Assembly (NCBI RefSeq): GCF_900115245.1
Contig: NZ_FOVT01000002.1
Coordinates: forward strand, 129,005 to 193,004
Reading direction: 5' to 3'
Source: Mesorhizobium sp. NFR06
Lineage (GTDB): Bacteria > Pseudomonadota > Alphaproteobacteria > Rhizobiales > Rhizobiaceae
DNA length: 64,000 nt
This document shows, piece after piece, positions 48,837-57,700 of this stretch. The notes under the pieces are model-generated. The model made no database searches. It worked only from the letters and a program-made list of their open reading frames with translations, and was not told the origin of the DNA. Positions within the stretch are counted from its first letter, which is position 1; the number at the start of each line of letters is the position of its first letter. Both the position numbers and the translations under genes were made by a program.

Positions 48837-49259
48837 ATGAACCGTTTTCTCAAGACAGCCATCCTGACCGCCGGCATCGCCGCGACCACTTTGGCCACCT
48901 TCTCGGCAGCCAATGCCGACGACTGGCGCTGGCGCCATCATCACCGCGACCATGGCGATGCCCTCGCCGCCGGCGTTGTCGGCCTCGCGGCAGGCGCCCT
49001 GATCGGCAGCGCGCTCAGCAACCCCGGACCGCGATATTACGCTCCCGCCTACGATGGCGGCTATGATGACGGCTATTATGTCGATCGGCCCGTGCGTCGC
49101 TACTACGTGCAGCCGCGCGTCGTCTACGCCGACCGCTATGCAGAGCCGTGGACCCGCGAATGGTACGAGTATTGCTCGGACCGTTACCGCACTTTCAATT
49201 CGCGGACCGGCACCTTCACCGGCAGTGACGGCGACCAACACTTCTGCGTTGCCAACTGA
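48837..49259 (+). CDS. BA14K family protein
   Basis: A 140-aa secreted protein: signal peptide about 1-27 (ending ANA), then a His/Asp patch, a short hydrophobic Gly/Ala segment (about 44-62), a Tyr-rich middle, and the BA14K signature WYEYCSDRYRTFNSRTGTF with a final HFC. BA14K proteins were first noted as immunoreactive and lectin-like in Brucella. The start at 48837 has AAGGAGACCG upstream. A bidirectional terminator follows. Confidence 0.88.
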   Translation: MNRFLKTAILTAGIAATTLATFSAANADDWRWRHHHRDHGDALAAGVVGLAAGALIGSALSNPGPRYYAPAYDGGYDDGYYVDRPVRRYYVQPRVVYADRYAEPWTREWYEYCSDRYRTFNSRTGTFTGSDGDQHFCVAN

Positions 49260-49335
49260 CAAGTAAAACGGCCAGGTTCGGCGCCTTCGCGGTAGCCTTC
49301 CATCCAGAGCTAGACAAAGTAGAGTTCCCTGCCCA

Positions 49336-49370
49336 AGAAAAGCGCCGCCTCCAGCGGCGCTTTTCTTTTG
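49336..49370. terminator. bidirectional intrinsic terminator
   Basis: AGAAAAGCGCCGC (49336-49348) pairs with GCGGCGCTTTTCT (49354-49366), with T-runs in both directions. It serves the BA14K gene and the convergent MBL gene. Confidence 0.92.
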
Positions 49371-49379
49371 CTTGCACGG

Positions 49380-50018
49380 TCAGGTCAAAAATGGATTGGT
49401 GCGCCGCTCGTCGCCAAAACGGCTGCCCGGACCATGGCCGCAGATGAAGCCGATATCGTCGCCAAGCGGCAGCAACTTTTCCTTGATCGATGCAATGAGT
49501 GCCGCGTGGTCGCCGCCCGGCAGGTCGGTGCGCCCGACCGAGCCGCGAAACAGCACGTCGCCGACATGCGCGAACTTCGCCGCGCGGTTGTAGTAGACGA
49601 CATGCCCCGGCGCATGCCCCGGGCAATGCAGCACCTCGAACGTATGATTGCCGAACGACACAGTGTCGCCTTCGGCTAGGAACCGGTCCGGTACGCAATT
49701 GCGCACGCCGGCGATGCCGTAGCGGCTGCCCTGGTTCTCGAGGTTGTCGAGCAACAACTTGTCGGCCGCGTGCGGTCCGATGATGTCGATGCCCAGCGCA
49801 TCCTTCAGGTCCATCGCCCCGCCGGCGTGGTCGATATGGCCATGCGTGATCCAGATCGCGCCGGCGGTGATGGCATTGTCCTTTAGCACGGACAGTATCT
49901 GGTCGACATCGCCGCCCGGATCGACGACGACGCCGTTCCTGTCGTCCATGTCGAAGAGAATGGTGCAATTCTGCTGGAAGGGCGTGACCGGCACGATGCC
50001 CGCATTGAGCTGACCCAT
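49380..50018 (-). CDS. MBL-fold metallo-hydrolase (glyoxalase II-like)
   Basis: A 212-aa metallo-beta-lactamase-fold hydrolase with THGHIDHAGG (about 58-67), CPGHAPGH (about 132-139) and HVGDVLF (about 150-156), the metal ligands of glyoxalase II-like enzymes. It is shorter than true GloB (about 255 aa), so it may be a YcbL-type thioester hydrolase. The start at 50018 (MGQLNAG) has AAAGGAAG upstream. A RIME element sits immediately upstream. Confidence 0.9.
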   Translation of the reverse strand: MGQLNAGIVPVTPFQQNCTILFDMDDRNGVVVDPGGDVDQILSVLKDNAITAGAIWITHGHIDHAGGAMDLKDALGIDIIGPHAADKLLLDNLENQGSRYGIAGVRNCVPDRFLAEGDTVSFGNHTFEVLHCPGHAPGHVVYYNRAAKFAHVGDVLFRGSVGRTDLPGGDHAALIASIKEKLLPLGDDIGFICGHGPGSRFGDERRTNPFLT

Positions 50019-50033
50019 GGCTTCCTTTCTCGA

Positions 50034-50133
50034 GCAATTCCAGGAAAAGTGTGACACGGTTTTTCGCCTGGAATTGCGCCAAAGACAACGAGAGGGAGCG
50101 GTTTGCCGTTTTCGTGCAACGGTGAACCGCTCC
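50034..50133. repeat. RIME element upstream of the MBL gene
   Basis: An 11-bp palindrome pairs GCAATTCCAGG (50034-50044) with CCTGGAATTGC (50067-50077). A second pairs GGAGCGGTT (50095-50103) with AACCGCTCC (50125-50133). The core AAAAGTGTGACACGG matches the other copies. It is close to the copy at 40585-40680. Confidence 0.8.
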
Positions 50134-50200
50134 AGATGTCGCCCTGATGTAGAGGCCATGGCGGGCCGCGTCCACCGTCGGCCGAGACGAATGATCCTCG

Positions 50201-50229
50201 AAAAGAAATGGGCGGCCGAAGCCGCCCAT
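50201..50229 (-). terminator. intrinsic terminator of small membrane protein gene
   Basis: ATGGGCGGC (50208-50216) pairs with GCCGCCCAT (50221-50229); on minus it is followed by TTTCTTTT. Confidence 0.85.
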
Positions 50230-50256
50230 GCGCAGGCCGAAGGGGTATGTCCGGGC

Positions 50257-50574
50257 CTATTTCTTCATCGCGTTCATGACCGCGCCGATGATGGCGGTCA
50301 GGATGGCGCCACCGCCAACGCCGCCGACGATGTTTGGAATGTTGAGCGCGCTACCCAGTCCGCCGGCAGCCGCTGCTGCCGCCGCCGGATCGACCGTACC
50401 GCCGCCGAGCAGGCTGCCCAGGATGGCCGCGCCGCCGACGCCGCCAATCGCTCCGCCGAGGATTTTAGGAAGCTGACCCATCGCCGCTTGCTTCAGCGCC
50501 GCGCCGACTGCCTGACCGCCGATAACACCCGTAATCACCTGTATAACGATCGCAACGAGCGTGTTCGTATCCAT
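50257..50574 (-). CDS. small Gly/Ala-rich membrane protein
   Basis: A 105-aa very hydrophobic protein with Gly-zipper-like stretches (GGAIGGVGGAAILGSLLGGG) and two to three likely membrane segments. I do not recognise a family. The start at 50574 (MDTNTLV) follows GGAGGG nine bases upstream, and an intrinsic terminator follows the stop. These make it a real transcription unit. Glycine-zipper proteins can form membrane assemblies or stress-related lipoprotein complexes, but no function is assigned here. Confidence 0.72.
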   Translation of the reverse strand: MDTNTLVAIVIQVITGVIGGQAVGAALKQAAMGQLPKILGGAIGGVGGAAILGSLLGGGTVDPAAAAAAAGGLGSALNIPNIVGGVGGGAILTAIIGAVMNAMKK

Positions 50575-50664
50575 GTAATTGGTCCCTCCATAGCCGCCAG
50601 CCTCGCGGGCCGACACCATCATGAGACGCCGAACCGCTGGAAAGTCAAATGCACGAAAGCTTAA

Positions 50665-50699
50665 ATGAAAGGGGCGGCTCGAAAACCGCCCCTTTTTAA
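50665..50699. terminator. intrinsic terminator of ilvE
   Basis: AAAGGGGCGG (50668-50677) pairs with CCGCCCCTTT (50686-50695), with T or A runs on both sides. It lies just beyond the ilvE stop at 50720. Confidence 0.85.
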
Positions 50700-50719
50700 C
50701 AAAAAAGCTGTGACTATCG

Positions 50720-51613
50720 CTATTCTGCGGCGATGGCGTGCTTTGGTTGCACTGCGGCGGAATAGTCGTTCATCAATGTCTTGGCGATCTCGCCGACCTC
50801 GAATCGGTATGGCCCGATCTCCGAAACCGGCGTGACTTCGGCGGCCGTGCCGGTTAGGAAGCATTGCTCGAAACCCTCGAGCTCTTCCGGCATGACGGCG
50901 CGCTCGATCACTTCGAGACCGCGGTCCTTCGCCAGGCCGATCACGGTGCGGCGGGTGATGCCGTCGAGGAAGCAGTCGGGCGTCGGCGTATGGATCTTGC
51001 CGTCCTTGACGAAGAAGATGTTGGCGCCGGTGGCTTCCGCCACCTGGCCGCGCCAGTCGAGCATCATGGCGTCGGCATAACCCTTGGCCTCGGCGGCATG
51101 CTTGGACAGTGTGCAGATCATATAGAGTCCGGCGGCCTTCGACTTGGATGGGGCGGTGCGCGGATCGGGTCGACGCCATTCGGCGACATCGAGGCGGATG
51201 CCCTTGAGCTTCTGCGCGGGGTCGAAATAGCTCGGCCACTGCCAGATGGCGATGGCGCAATTGATGCGGTTGTTCTGCGCCGAAACGCCCATCTGCTCGC
51301 TGCCTCGCCAGGCGATCGGACGAACATAGGCGTCCTGAAAGCCTTGCTTCTTCAGCAGCGTCCGGCATGCTTCATCGATCTCGGCGACCGGGTAGGGAAT
51401 CTTGAAGCCAAGCAGGCGCGCCGATTCATGCAGGCGCTCATTGTGCTCGGTCAGCTTGAAGATCTGGCCGCCATAGGCGCGCTCGCCCTCGAAGACGGCG
51501 CTGGCATAGTGCAGGCCATGGGTCAGCACATGGATCTTGGCGTCGGCCCATTTGACGAACTCGCCGTTCATCCAGATGAAGCCGTCCAATTGATCGAAGG
51601 GAACGGATGCCAT
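50720..51613 (-). CDS. ilvE: branched-chain amino acid aminotransferase
   Basis: A 297-aa class IV PLP aminotransferase catalysing the last step of valine, leucine and isoleucine synthesis. It shows VLTHGLHYASAVFEGERAYGG (about 30-50), SKSKAAGLYM near the PLP Lys region and EATGANIFFVKDGKIHTP. The length is typical. The start at 51613 (MASVPFDQ) has a GGGAGG site; the frame runs on to 51808 but that part is not family-like. It is divergent from the MarR gene and followed by a terminator. Confidence 0.94.
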   Translation of the reverse strand: MASVPFDQLDGFIWMNGEFVKWADAKIHVLTHGLHYASAVFEGERAYGGQIFKLTEHNERLHESARLLGFKIPYPVAEIDEACRTLLKKQGFQDAYVRPIAWRGSEQMGVSAQNNRINCAIAIWQWPSYFDPAQKLKGIRLDVAEWRRPDPRTAPSKSKAAGLYMICTLSKHAAEAKGYADAMMLDWRGQVAEATGANIFFVKDGKIHTPTPDCFLDGITRRTVIGLAKDRGLEVIERAVMPEELEGFEQCFLTGTAAEVTPVSEIGPYRFEVGEIAKTLMNDYSAAVQPKHAIAAE

Positions 51614-51826
51614 GGAAACCTCCCGCGGGCGGGCGCCCGCAAATCGTTGTGTCAAATAGACTTTCGCGCCGGCCCCGCCAAAGGATGCGAGACGCTGGCC
51701 AGTGCGTGAAAGCGTAAGCGGATATTCAATTCGTGGCAAACTCAGGAAGTTCCGGAAAAACGGCTTGCGCTTGCCTTTTCGTTCGCAATCCGCCGAAAAG
51801 CTTGTCAAAAATTATCATTGCCGGGA

Positions 51827-51853
51827 AATTACGTCAATAGTACTGACATAATT
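51827..51853. promoter_or_regulatory. candidate MarR operator
   Basis: AATTACGTCA (51827-51836) and TGACATAATT (51844-51853) form a 10-bp inverted repeat with one mismatch and a 7-bp spacer, 22 bases before the MarR start. A TTGTCA-like -35 lies just upstream, so binding would block the promoter. Confidence 0.6.
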
Positions 51854-51874
51854 GCCGCCTCGCATGGAGAAATG

Positions 51875-52402
51875 ATGACGAGCCCCGCAGCCGCAAAACC
51901 GATCAGGACAGCGATCACCGATGAGGACGGCATCGACTTCGCCATCATCGAACTGTTTTTCTTCGCCTATCGCGATTTCACCTCCGATCCGGACCAGATC
52001 CTCGCCGATTACGGCTTCGGCCGCGCCCATCATCGTGTGCTACACTTCGTCAACCGCAGGCCCGGCCTTACCGTCGCCGAATTGCTTGATGTGCTGAAGA
52101 TCACCAAGCAGAGCCTTGCGCGGGTCTTGAAGCAATTGATCGACACCGATCATATCGTCCAGGTGCAGGGTCCGCGCGACCGCCGGCAGCGCGAACTCTA
52201 CCCGACCGCCAAGGGTCGCGCCCTGGCCTTGGCGCTGGCGCGGCCACAGTCGCGCCGCATCCGTGCGGCATTGGAGGATTCCGGAACCACCGAACGCGCC
52301 ACGATCGAGCGATTCCTGGAAGCGATGGTCAATCCGGAACTAAGAGCGCAGATCGACATTGTGCCTGCGCAAACATCGGGGAAGAACCATGGAGACCATT
52401 GA
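51875..52402 (+). CDS. MarR family regulator (PetP-like)
   Basis: A 175-aa MarR regulator with a winged HTH at about 55-120 (RRPGLTVAELLDVLKITKQSLARVLKQL, then GPRDRRQRELYPTAKG). The start at 51875 follows GGAGAAATG; 51872 is also possible. It overlaps the response regulator by 14 bp. A MarR gene coupled to an OmpR-type regulator matches petP-petR of Rhodobacter. A likely operator sits before it. Confidence 0.87.
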   Translation: MTSPAAAKPIRTAITDEDGIDFAIIELFFFAYRDFTSDPDQILADYGFGRAHHRVLHFVNRRPGLTVAELLDVLKITKQSLARVLKQLIDTDHIVQVQGPRDRRQRELYPTAKGRALALALARPQSRRIRAALEDSGTTERATIERFLEAMVNPELRAQIDIVPAQTSGKNHGDH

Positions 52403-53108
52403 GAAGGTTGATCATCCGGCTGCGCCCGACGATGACGCGCCGCATCTTCTGGTTGTTGATGACGACACGCGTATCCGTAACCTGCTCAAGCAATATCTGA
52501 CCGAGAACGGCTTTCGCGTCACCGTCGCCGGCAATTCCGGCGAGGCCAGGCGCAAGCTCGCCGGGCTCGACTTCGACTTGCTGGTGCTCGATGTCATGAT
52601 GCCGGGCGAAACCGGTGTCGACCTCACCAAGGCGCTGCGGGCCGAGAAGAACGTGCCGATCCTGATGCTGACGGCGCTGTCGGAGACCGACAGCCGCATA
52701 ACCGGGCTGGAAGCCGGCGCCGATGATTATCTGCCGAAACCGTTCGATCCGCGCGAGCTGATCCTGCGCATCAACAACATCCTGCGCCGTGGCGGCCCGG
52801 CAGCGACGCCCAAGGTCGAACAGCTGGTCTTCGGGCCCTATACTTTCCAGATCGCCAAGCGCGAGTTGAAGCGCGGCGGCGAGGCGCTGAAGCTGACCGA
52901 CCGCGAGCAGGAGATCCTCGCCATCTTCGCCGCGCGAGCGGGCGAGACCATACCGCGCCATGAGCTGGTCGGTGACGAATCCGATGTCGGCGAGCGCACC
53001 ATCGATGTGCAGATCAATCGGCTGCGCCGCAAGATCGAGCGCGATCCGTCCAATCCGGTATGGCTGCAGACGGTGCGCGGTATTGGGTATCGGCTCAGCG
53101 TGGAATAA
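52389..53108 (+). CDS. OmpR-family response regulator (PetR-like)
   Basis: A 239-aa response regulator. The receiver domain has acidic residues near 24-26 and phospho-acceptor Asp68 (LLVLDVMMPG), with the conserved KP in DDYLPKPFDP. The C-terminal winged helix ends VWLQTVRGIGYRLSVE. It overlaps the MarR gene and lies 53 bp before a sensor kinase. The signal and targets are unknown. Confidence 0.9.
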   Translation: METIEKVDHPAAPDDDAPHLLVVDDDTRIRNLLKQYLTENGFRVTVAGNSGEARRKLAGLDFDLLVLDVMMPGETGVDLTKALRAEKNVPILMLTALSETDSRITGLEAGADDYLPKPFDPRELILRINNILRRGGPAATPKVEQLVFGPYTFQIAKRELKRGGEALKLTDREQEILAIFAARAGETIPRHELVGDESDVGERTIDVQINRLRRKIERDPSNPVWLQTVRGIGYRLSVE

Positions 53109-53161
53109 GTTACTTCTCGACGGCCCTTTGCTGAACAGGCCGTCGATGAGTGGAAGGGCGA

Positions 53162-54577
53162 ATGGCGACCACGCAACTGGAACAGCCTGAAGGGGGCGGC
53201 CTCGGCGATCTGGCGATGCGAACGCTGAGGGCGATGCCGCGCGCCTGGAACCGGTTCTGGCGCCTGGTCGCGCTCTACATGCCGAAGCGGCTCTACGCCC
53301 GCTCGCTAATCATCGTCATTGCGCCGATGATCCTGCTGCAGTCGGTGGTCGCCTTCGTCTTCATGGAACGCCACTGGCAGACGGTCACCCAGCGCCTGTC
53401 GCAGGCGACCATCGCAGATATAGCGGCCGTCATCGACATGATGGAGACTTATCCGCACGACGCCGATTACGCCAACATCATCCGCATTGCCCAGGACCGC
53501 ATGCAGCTTAAGGTAGATCTGCTGCCGCCCGATCCGCTGCCGCCGCCCGGCCCGAAGCCGTTCTTCTCGATCCTCGACGAGGCGCTGTCTTCAGAGATCA
53601 CAAAGCAGATCAACCGCCCGTTCTGGATCGACACGGTCGGCAACTCCAATGTGGTCGAAGTCCGCGTCCAGCTTGAAGGCAAGGTGCTGCGCGTCTTCGT
53701 GCGGCGCAGCCAGGCTTATGCCTCGAACACCCACATCTTCCTGATCTGGATGGTCGGCACCTCGCTGGTGCTCTTGATGATCGCCATCCCCTTCCTGCGC
53801 AACCAGATCAGGCCGATCCTGACGCTCGCCGAGGCCGCCGAAAGTTTCGGCAAGGGCCGACCGATGCCGCGCGATTTCCGCCCGCGCGGCGCCGAGGAAG
53901 TCCGTCGCGCCGGCTTCGCCTTCATCCAGATGCGCGAGCGTATCGAGCGCCAGATCGAGCAGCGCACCGCCATGCTGACTGGCGTCAGCCACGACCTCAG
54001 GACGATCCTCACCCGCTTCAAGCTGCAGCTGGCGCTGGCCGGCGGCAAACCCGAGACCAAGGCCGCGCTCAACCAGGACATCGACGACATGCAGTCGATG
54101 CTGGAAGGCTACCTCTCTTTTGCCCGTGGCGAGGCCGCGGAGGACACCGGCCGCTTCGACCTCGAGACCTATTTCCAGAAGCTCGGCGACGAAGCGCATT
54201 TGCGCGGCTGCAAGCTTGCGACGACGCTTACCGGCGATCCGACCGTGCACGTGCGGCCGAACGCCTTCGCCCGTTTGCTTTCGAACGTCATCGGCAACGC
54301 CTTCCGTTATGCCAAGACAGTCGAGGTCCAAGCCAGCCACGGCCGCGGCTCGCTGACCGTCACCATCGACGACGACGGGCCGGGCATCGCCCCCAACAAG
54401 CGCGAAGAGGTATTCAAGCCATTCCTACGGCTCGACGAGGCGCGCAACCTCGATGCCAGCGGCACCGGGCTCGGCCTGTCGATCGCCCGCGACATCGCCC
54501 GCAGCCATGGCGGCGACATCACGCTTGAAGACAGCCCGCTCGGCGGTCTGCGCGCCGTGATCAAGGTTCCAGCGTAA
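53162..54577 (+). CDS. sensor histidine kinase
   Basis: A 471-aa membrane kinase. TM1 is about 48-68 and TM2 about 192-212, flanking a 120-residue periplasmic sensor with a proline run (LPPDPLPPPGPKP). A HAMP region follows, then the H-box His277 (GVSHDLRTILTRF), and N, D and G boxes (NVIGNAFRYA, DDGPGI, GTGLGLS). The start at 53162 (MATTQLE) has AAGGGCG upstream; a GTG four codons earlier is possible. It is the cognate partner of the upstream PetR-like regulator. Confidence 0.9.
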   Translation: MATTQLEQPEGGGLGDLAMRTLRAMPRAWNRFWRLVALYMPKRLYARSLIIVIAPMILLQSVVAFVFMERHWQTVTQRLSQATIADIAAVIDMMETYPHDADYANIIRIAQDRMQLKVDLLPPDPLPPPGPKPFFSILDEALSSEITKQINRPFWIDTVGNSNVVEVRVQLEGKVLRVFVRRSQAYASNTHIFLIWMVGTSLVLLMIAIPFLRNQIRPILTLAEAAESFGKGRPMPRDFRPRGAEEVRRAGFAFIQMRERIERQIEQRTAMLTGVSHDLRTILTRFKLQLALAGGKPETKAALNQDIDDMQSMLEGYLSFARGEAAEDTGRFDLETYFQKLGDEAHLRGCKLATTLTGDPTVHVRPNAFARLLSNVIGNAFRYAKTVEVQASHGRGSLTVTIDDDGPGIAPNKREEVFKPFLRLDEARNLDASGTGLGLSIARDIARSHGGDITLEDSPLGGLRAVIKVPA

Positions 54578-54784
54578 ATCCGGGCAAAGATGGGTTCATC
54601 GGCCCGTCATGAATTCGTGGTCAAGAGCGCGCATGAAGCGCGCGACATTTATCGATTCGGCTGTGCCGCCCCGCTTCGATCCAGTACCTGCCCGGGTGCG
54701 CTGGAGCGAAGCGCGAGTTGCTGCCTGGTTGCCGTTCCGGCACCGCGCCGGCGCGCTCAGGAACTATCGCGGCAAAGGGCCGTC

Positions 54785-55921
54785 ATGCGCATCGGGATCG
54801 CCACGCGTATCGGGATCGCCATGCGTATCCTGATGGTCACCGACGCGTGGCGGCCGCAGGTCAATGGCGTGGTGCACACGCTGGAACGCCTCACCGAGGC
54901 GTTGAAACCCTTCGACGTCACGCTCGAATTCCTGACGCCGAACCTCTTTCGCACCTTGCCGATGCCGACCTATCCCGACATCCGGCTGGCGCTGACGACG
55001 CCTGGCCGTGTCGCGCGCCTGATCGAGGCCGCGAAAACCGACCACATCCACATCGTCACCGAGGGCCCGCTCGGCATCATGGCGCGCCGCCATTGCCGCA
55101 GGACCGGCCGCCCCTTCACCACCAGCTACCACACGCGCTTCCCCGAATATCTCGGCGCCCGCCTGCCGGTGCCCGAGAGCTGGGCCTATAACTGGCTGCG
55201 CGACTTCCACAATTCCGGACAGGGCACGCTGGTGGCGACAAAATCGCTGGCGGACGATCTCGCGGCGCGCGGCTTCACCAAGCTGAGGCCCTGGACGCGC
55301 GGCGTCGATACCGACCATTTCCGGCCGGACAAGCGCAAGGAAACCGAATTCCCGCGCCCGGTTTTCCTGTGCGTCGGTCGCGTCGCGATCGAAAAGAACC
55401 TGACTGCCTTCCTCGACCTCGAATTGCCCGGCAGCAAGATTATCGTCGGCGAAGGTCCGGAATTGGCAAAGCTCAAGGCGCGCTATCGCGATGCGCATTT
55501 CCTCGGCCACCGTCCGAATGACGAACTGGCCGAGATCTACGCGTCGGCCGACGCCTTCGTCTTCCCGAGCCGCACCGACACGTTCGGCAACGTCATCATC
55601 GAGGCGCTGGCCAGCGGAACCCCCGTCGCCGCCTATCCGGTGACCGGGCCGATCGACATCGTCGGCGACGGCGTTGGCGGAGCGGTATCGAACGATCTGG
55701 GCGAGGCAGCGATGAAGGCGCTTCACGTCGATCGCACCGAGGCGCGCCAGCGCGCCATGCGCTACAGCTGGCAGGCCTGCGCCGAAATGTTTCTCGAGGC
55801 GGTCGAGGAAGCGCTGGGAATGCCGCGCAAGCTGGCCGATCAGGATGCGGTGGCTGCCGGCAGACCGAGGCTGGTCCTAGAGCCCGATTCAGATTTCAGG
55901 TCGAGTCGACCTGAAATCTGA
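54785..55921 (+). CDS. GT4-family glycosyltransferase
   Basis: A 378-aa GT-B glycosyltransferase of the GT4 family: MRILMVTDAWRPQVNGVV at the start of the fold, VDTDHFRPDKR in the middle, and PSRTDTFGNVIIEALASGTP near 280. Such enzymes add sugars to lipids or polysaccharides, for instance sulfolipid or glucuronosyl-diacylglycerol enzymes; this cannot be resolved here. Starts at 54785 or 54821 are both possible, because 18 bases at the start are duplicated. The last 13 codons and the stop lie in a repeat. Confidence 0.85.
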   Translation: MRIGIATRIGIAMRILMVTDAWRPQVNGVVHTLERLTEALKPFDVTLEFLTPNLFRTLPMPTYPDIRLALTTPGRVARLIEAAKTDHIHIVTEGPLGIMARRHCRRTGRPFTTSYHTRFPEYLGARLPVPESWAYNWLRDFHNSGQGTLVATKSLADDLAARGFTKLRPWTRGVDTDHFRPDKRKETEFPRPVFLCVGRVAIEKNLTAFLDLELPGSKIIVGEGPELAKLKARYRDAHFLGHRPNDELAEIYASADAFVFPSRTDTFGNVIIEALASGTPVAAYPVTGPIDIVGDGVGGAVSNDLGEAAMKALHVDRTEARQRAMRYSWQACAEMFLEAVEEALGMPRKLADQDAVAAGRPRLVLEPDSDFRSSRPEI

Positions 55922-55997
55922 ATCCGGCTCTAAATCAAAGAGATAGGGCATGATGTCGTCCGAAAACCGCTTCACACTTTTCGGCATCATGCTCTAG
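55878..55997. repeat. RIME element supplying the stop of the glycosyltransferase
   Basis: The first palindrome (55886-55924) has 19-bp perfect arms with one central base. The second pairs GCATGATG (55948-55955) with CATCATGC (55985-55992) and has an inner CCGAAAA...TTTTCGG stem with the RIME core CCGCTTCACA. The glycosyltransferase stop codon (55919-55921) lies in the first palindrome. Confidence 0.85.
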
Positions 55998-56353
55998 AAC
56001 AAGCGGCCGCCATCCGGCACCTTGCGTTCGATGGCGCCGAGCACGACCGCGCCCTCTTCATCGGGAAAGCCGAGCGTCAGCACTTCGGACATGAACGGAC
56101 CGATCTGGCGCGGCGGGAAATTGACCACCGCAAAGACCTGGCGCCCGATCAGTGTTTCCGGCGCGTAGTATTTGGTGATCTGCGCCGATGACTTCTTCAC
56201 CCCGATCACCGGACCGAAATCGATCTTCAGCTTGAATGCCGGCTTGCGCGCCTCCGGAAACGGCTCGGCCTCGATGATCGTGCCGGCGCGGATGTCGACA
56301 CGGTCGAAATCGGCAAAGCTGATCTCGGGCTTGCGCTCGCTGCTCGAACTCAT
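55994..56353 (-). CDS. csaA: CsaA-type tRNA-binding (EMAP/OB-fold) protein
   Basis: A 119-aa OB-fold protein with the tRNA-binding-domain motifs [20 protein letters not shown] near 16-35, [15 protein letters not shown] near 46-60, and [20 protein letters not shown] near 77-96. CsaA-type proteins are described as export chaperones or tRNA-binding proteins; function here is unproven. The start at 56353 (MSSSSERK) was kept. It lies 18 bp after the YbjN gene and may be co-transcribed with it. Confidence 0.88.
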   Translation of the reverse strand: MSSSSERKPEISFADFDRVDIRAGTIIEAEPFPEARKPAFKLKIDFGPVIGVKKSSAQITKYYAPETLIGRQVFAVVNFPPRQIGPFMSEVLTLGFPDEEGAVVLGAIERKVPDGGRLF

Positions 56354-56371
56354 CGGTGATGCCTGCCTGGT

Positions 56372-56872
56372 TCAGGCGTTTCCATGCGTCTCAAAGAGCA
56401 CGCTGGACAGCGCGTCCTTGGCCGATGTACCCGACCAGACGACGAACTGAAAGGCCTGGAAATAGCATTCGCAGGCTTCCAGCGCCGAGGACAGCAGCAC
56501 CTCGACCTGCTGGCTCGAAGGCTCGACCCCGCCGGCAAGCAGCAGCGACTGTCTGAACATGATAGCGCCCTCCTGCTCCCACAGGTCGAAATGGCCGAAC
56601 AGCATCTGCTCGTTGATCAGCGACAACAGCCGCATCACTTCCAGCGCCCGCGTCTCCGGCACCTTGATGTCGAAGGCGCAGGCCAGGTGCAGCGCCTCGA
56701 AATCCTCCATCCAGGAGAAGGAAACGTGGTAGTCGGTCCAGCTGCCGGCCACCGAAATCGAAATCTCGTCGTCGCCGGCACGTTCGAAGGACCAGTCATT
56801 GTTGTGGGCCACCTGCTCGATGACGTCCACCGGGTGGATTTCGCGGGAGATTTCGAGTTCGAGGAGTTCCAT
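56372..56872 (-). CDS. YbjN domain protein
   Basis: A 166-aa acidic protein of the YbjN type (related to type III secretion chaperones in fold): FERAGDDEISISVAGSWTDY near 29-48, then ALHLACAFDIKVPETRALEV and FHSSALEACECYFQAF-like residues near the C-terminus. In E. coli YbjN affects stress and motility. It precedes csaA on the same strand. The gap upstream (56873-57184) holds its promoter. Confidence 0.82.
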   Translation of the reverse strand: MELLELEISREIHPVDVIEQVAHNNDWSFERAGDDEISISVAGSWTDYHVSFSWMEDFEALHLACAFDIKVPETRALEVMRLLSLINEQMLFGHFDLWEQEGAIMFRQSLLLAGGVEPSSQQVEVLLSSALEACECYFQAFQFVVWSGTSAKDALSSVLFETHGNA

Positions 56873-57184
56873 GAATGCTTCCTGTGTTCAGGGGAGCGCC
56901 ACACGCTCCGCGGGGCACACACGACGAACAATCTTGTCTAGAACTCGGACGGCCAGGACTTCTCAACGCAAAGACCTAACCGGACCCCACCGCCCGGCGC
57001 ATGACCCTGCTTCGAATCATGCAACAAATTCAGTCTATTGATCGGGAGTCGCGTGAACAGCCCAATTTTTCGCACTGCCTCGTCCGCATGTGGAAAGCCG
57101 CTGTCACGAAGATTCATACAATGCCGGTAAATGATTCACGGCAAAGCGATTTTTCGGATCGCGCTATGTGGAAAAGTTTAGTGA
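56873..57184. other. 312-bp intergenic region
   Basis: An AT-rich gap between the YbjN gene and ubiK, both on minus. It contains the YbjN promoter region; I see no reliable gene, palindrome or terminator. Confidence 0.5.
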
Positions 57185-57487
57185 TTATTTTTTTGCGCGG
57201 GGCTTCGACGCACCCGCAGGTGCGGCCTGTCCGGTCAGTTCGGCGAGCTTGGCTTCCAGCGCCTCGATGCGCGCCGCCAACTGGATGTTGTCTTCCCTCG
57301 CCTTGACCGCCATCTCGCGCGCGGCCTCGAACTCTTCGCGCTGCACCACCTCCATGGAGTTGAGCATACGCTCGGCCTGCGCCCGGAACGCAGTCTCCAC
57401 CTCGCGCCGCACGCCCTGCGCGGCGCCCGCGGCATCGGTCATCAGCTTGGCGAATTCGTCGAGAATGCGGTTCGGTCCGGTCGACAT
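57185..57487 (-). CDS. ubiquinone biosynthesis accessory factor UbiK-like (BMFP) protein
   Basis: A 100-aa largely helical protein with a C-terminal coiled coil (LAARIEALEAKLAELTGQ) and an N-terminal amphipathic segment (NRILDEFAKLMTDAAGAAQG), typical of the UbiK/membrane-fusogenic family. The start at 57487 follows AGGACC upstream. It probably associates with membranes as a trimer and helps ubiquinone synthesis; that role is from the family, not this sequence. Confidence 0.82.
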   Translation of the reverse strand: MSTGPNRILDEFAKLMTDAAGAAQGVRREVETAFRAQAERMLNSMEVVQREEFEAAREMAVKAREDNIQLAARIEALEAKLAELTGQAAPAGASKPRAKK

Positions 57488-57700
57488 GGCAGGTCCTCGC
57501 TTGACCGTTTTGACGTAGTGGCGCGCGAAGCGGAATGCAAGAACGTTAAGGGTTGGTGCGTGCTGTGCGTTGCTATGGCGCATGGCGACGCCATGCCTAC
57601 GCCATGCCTACGCCAGGCTTTCAAATCGCCCCAAGCTGTACTTGAGGACGCCAAATCGCTTATTGTGGCGTATCGCTTCAGCACTCCTCAGGGTCAACCT

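Noticed and set aside
57488..57700. A BrnT toxin upstream of the BrnA-like gene
   Set aside because: No frame here has the BrnT fold signature; the longer frame from 57518 does not match it.
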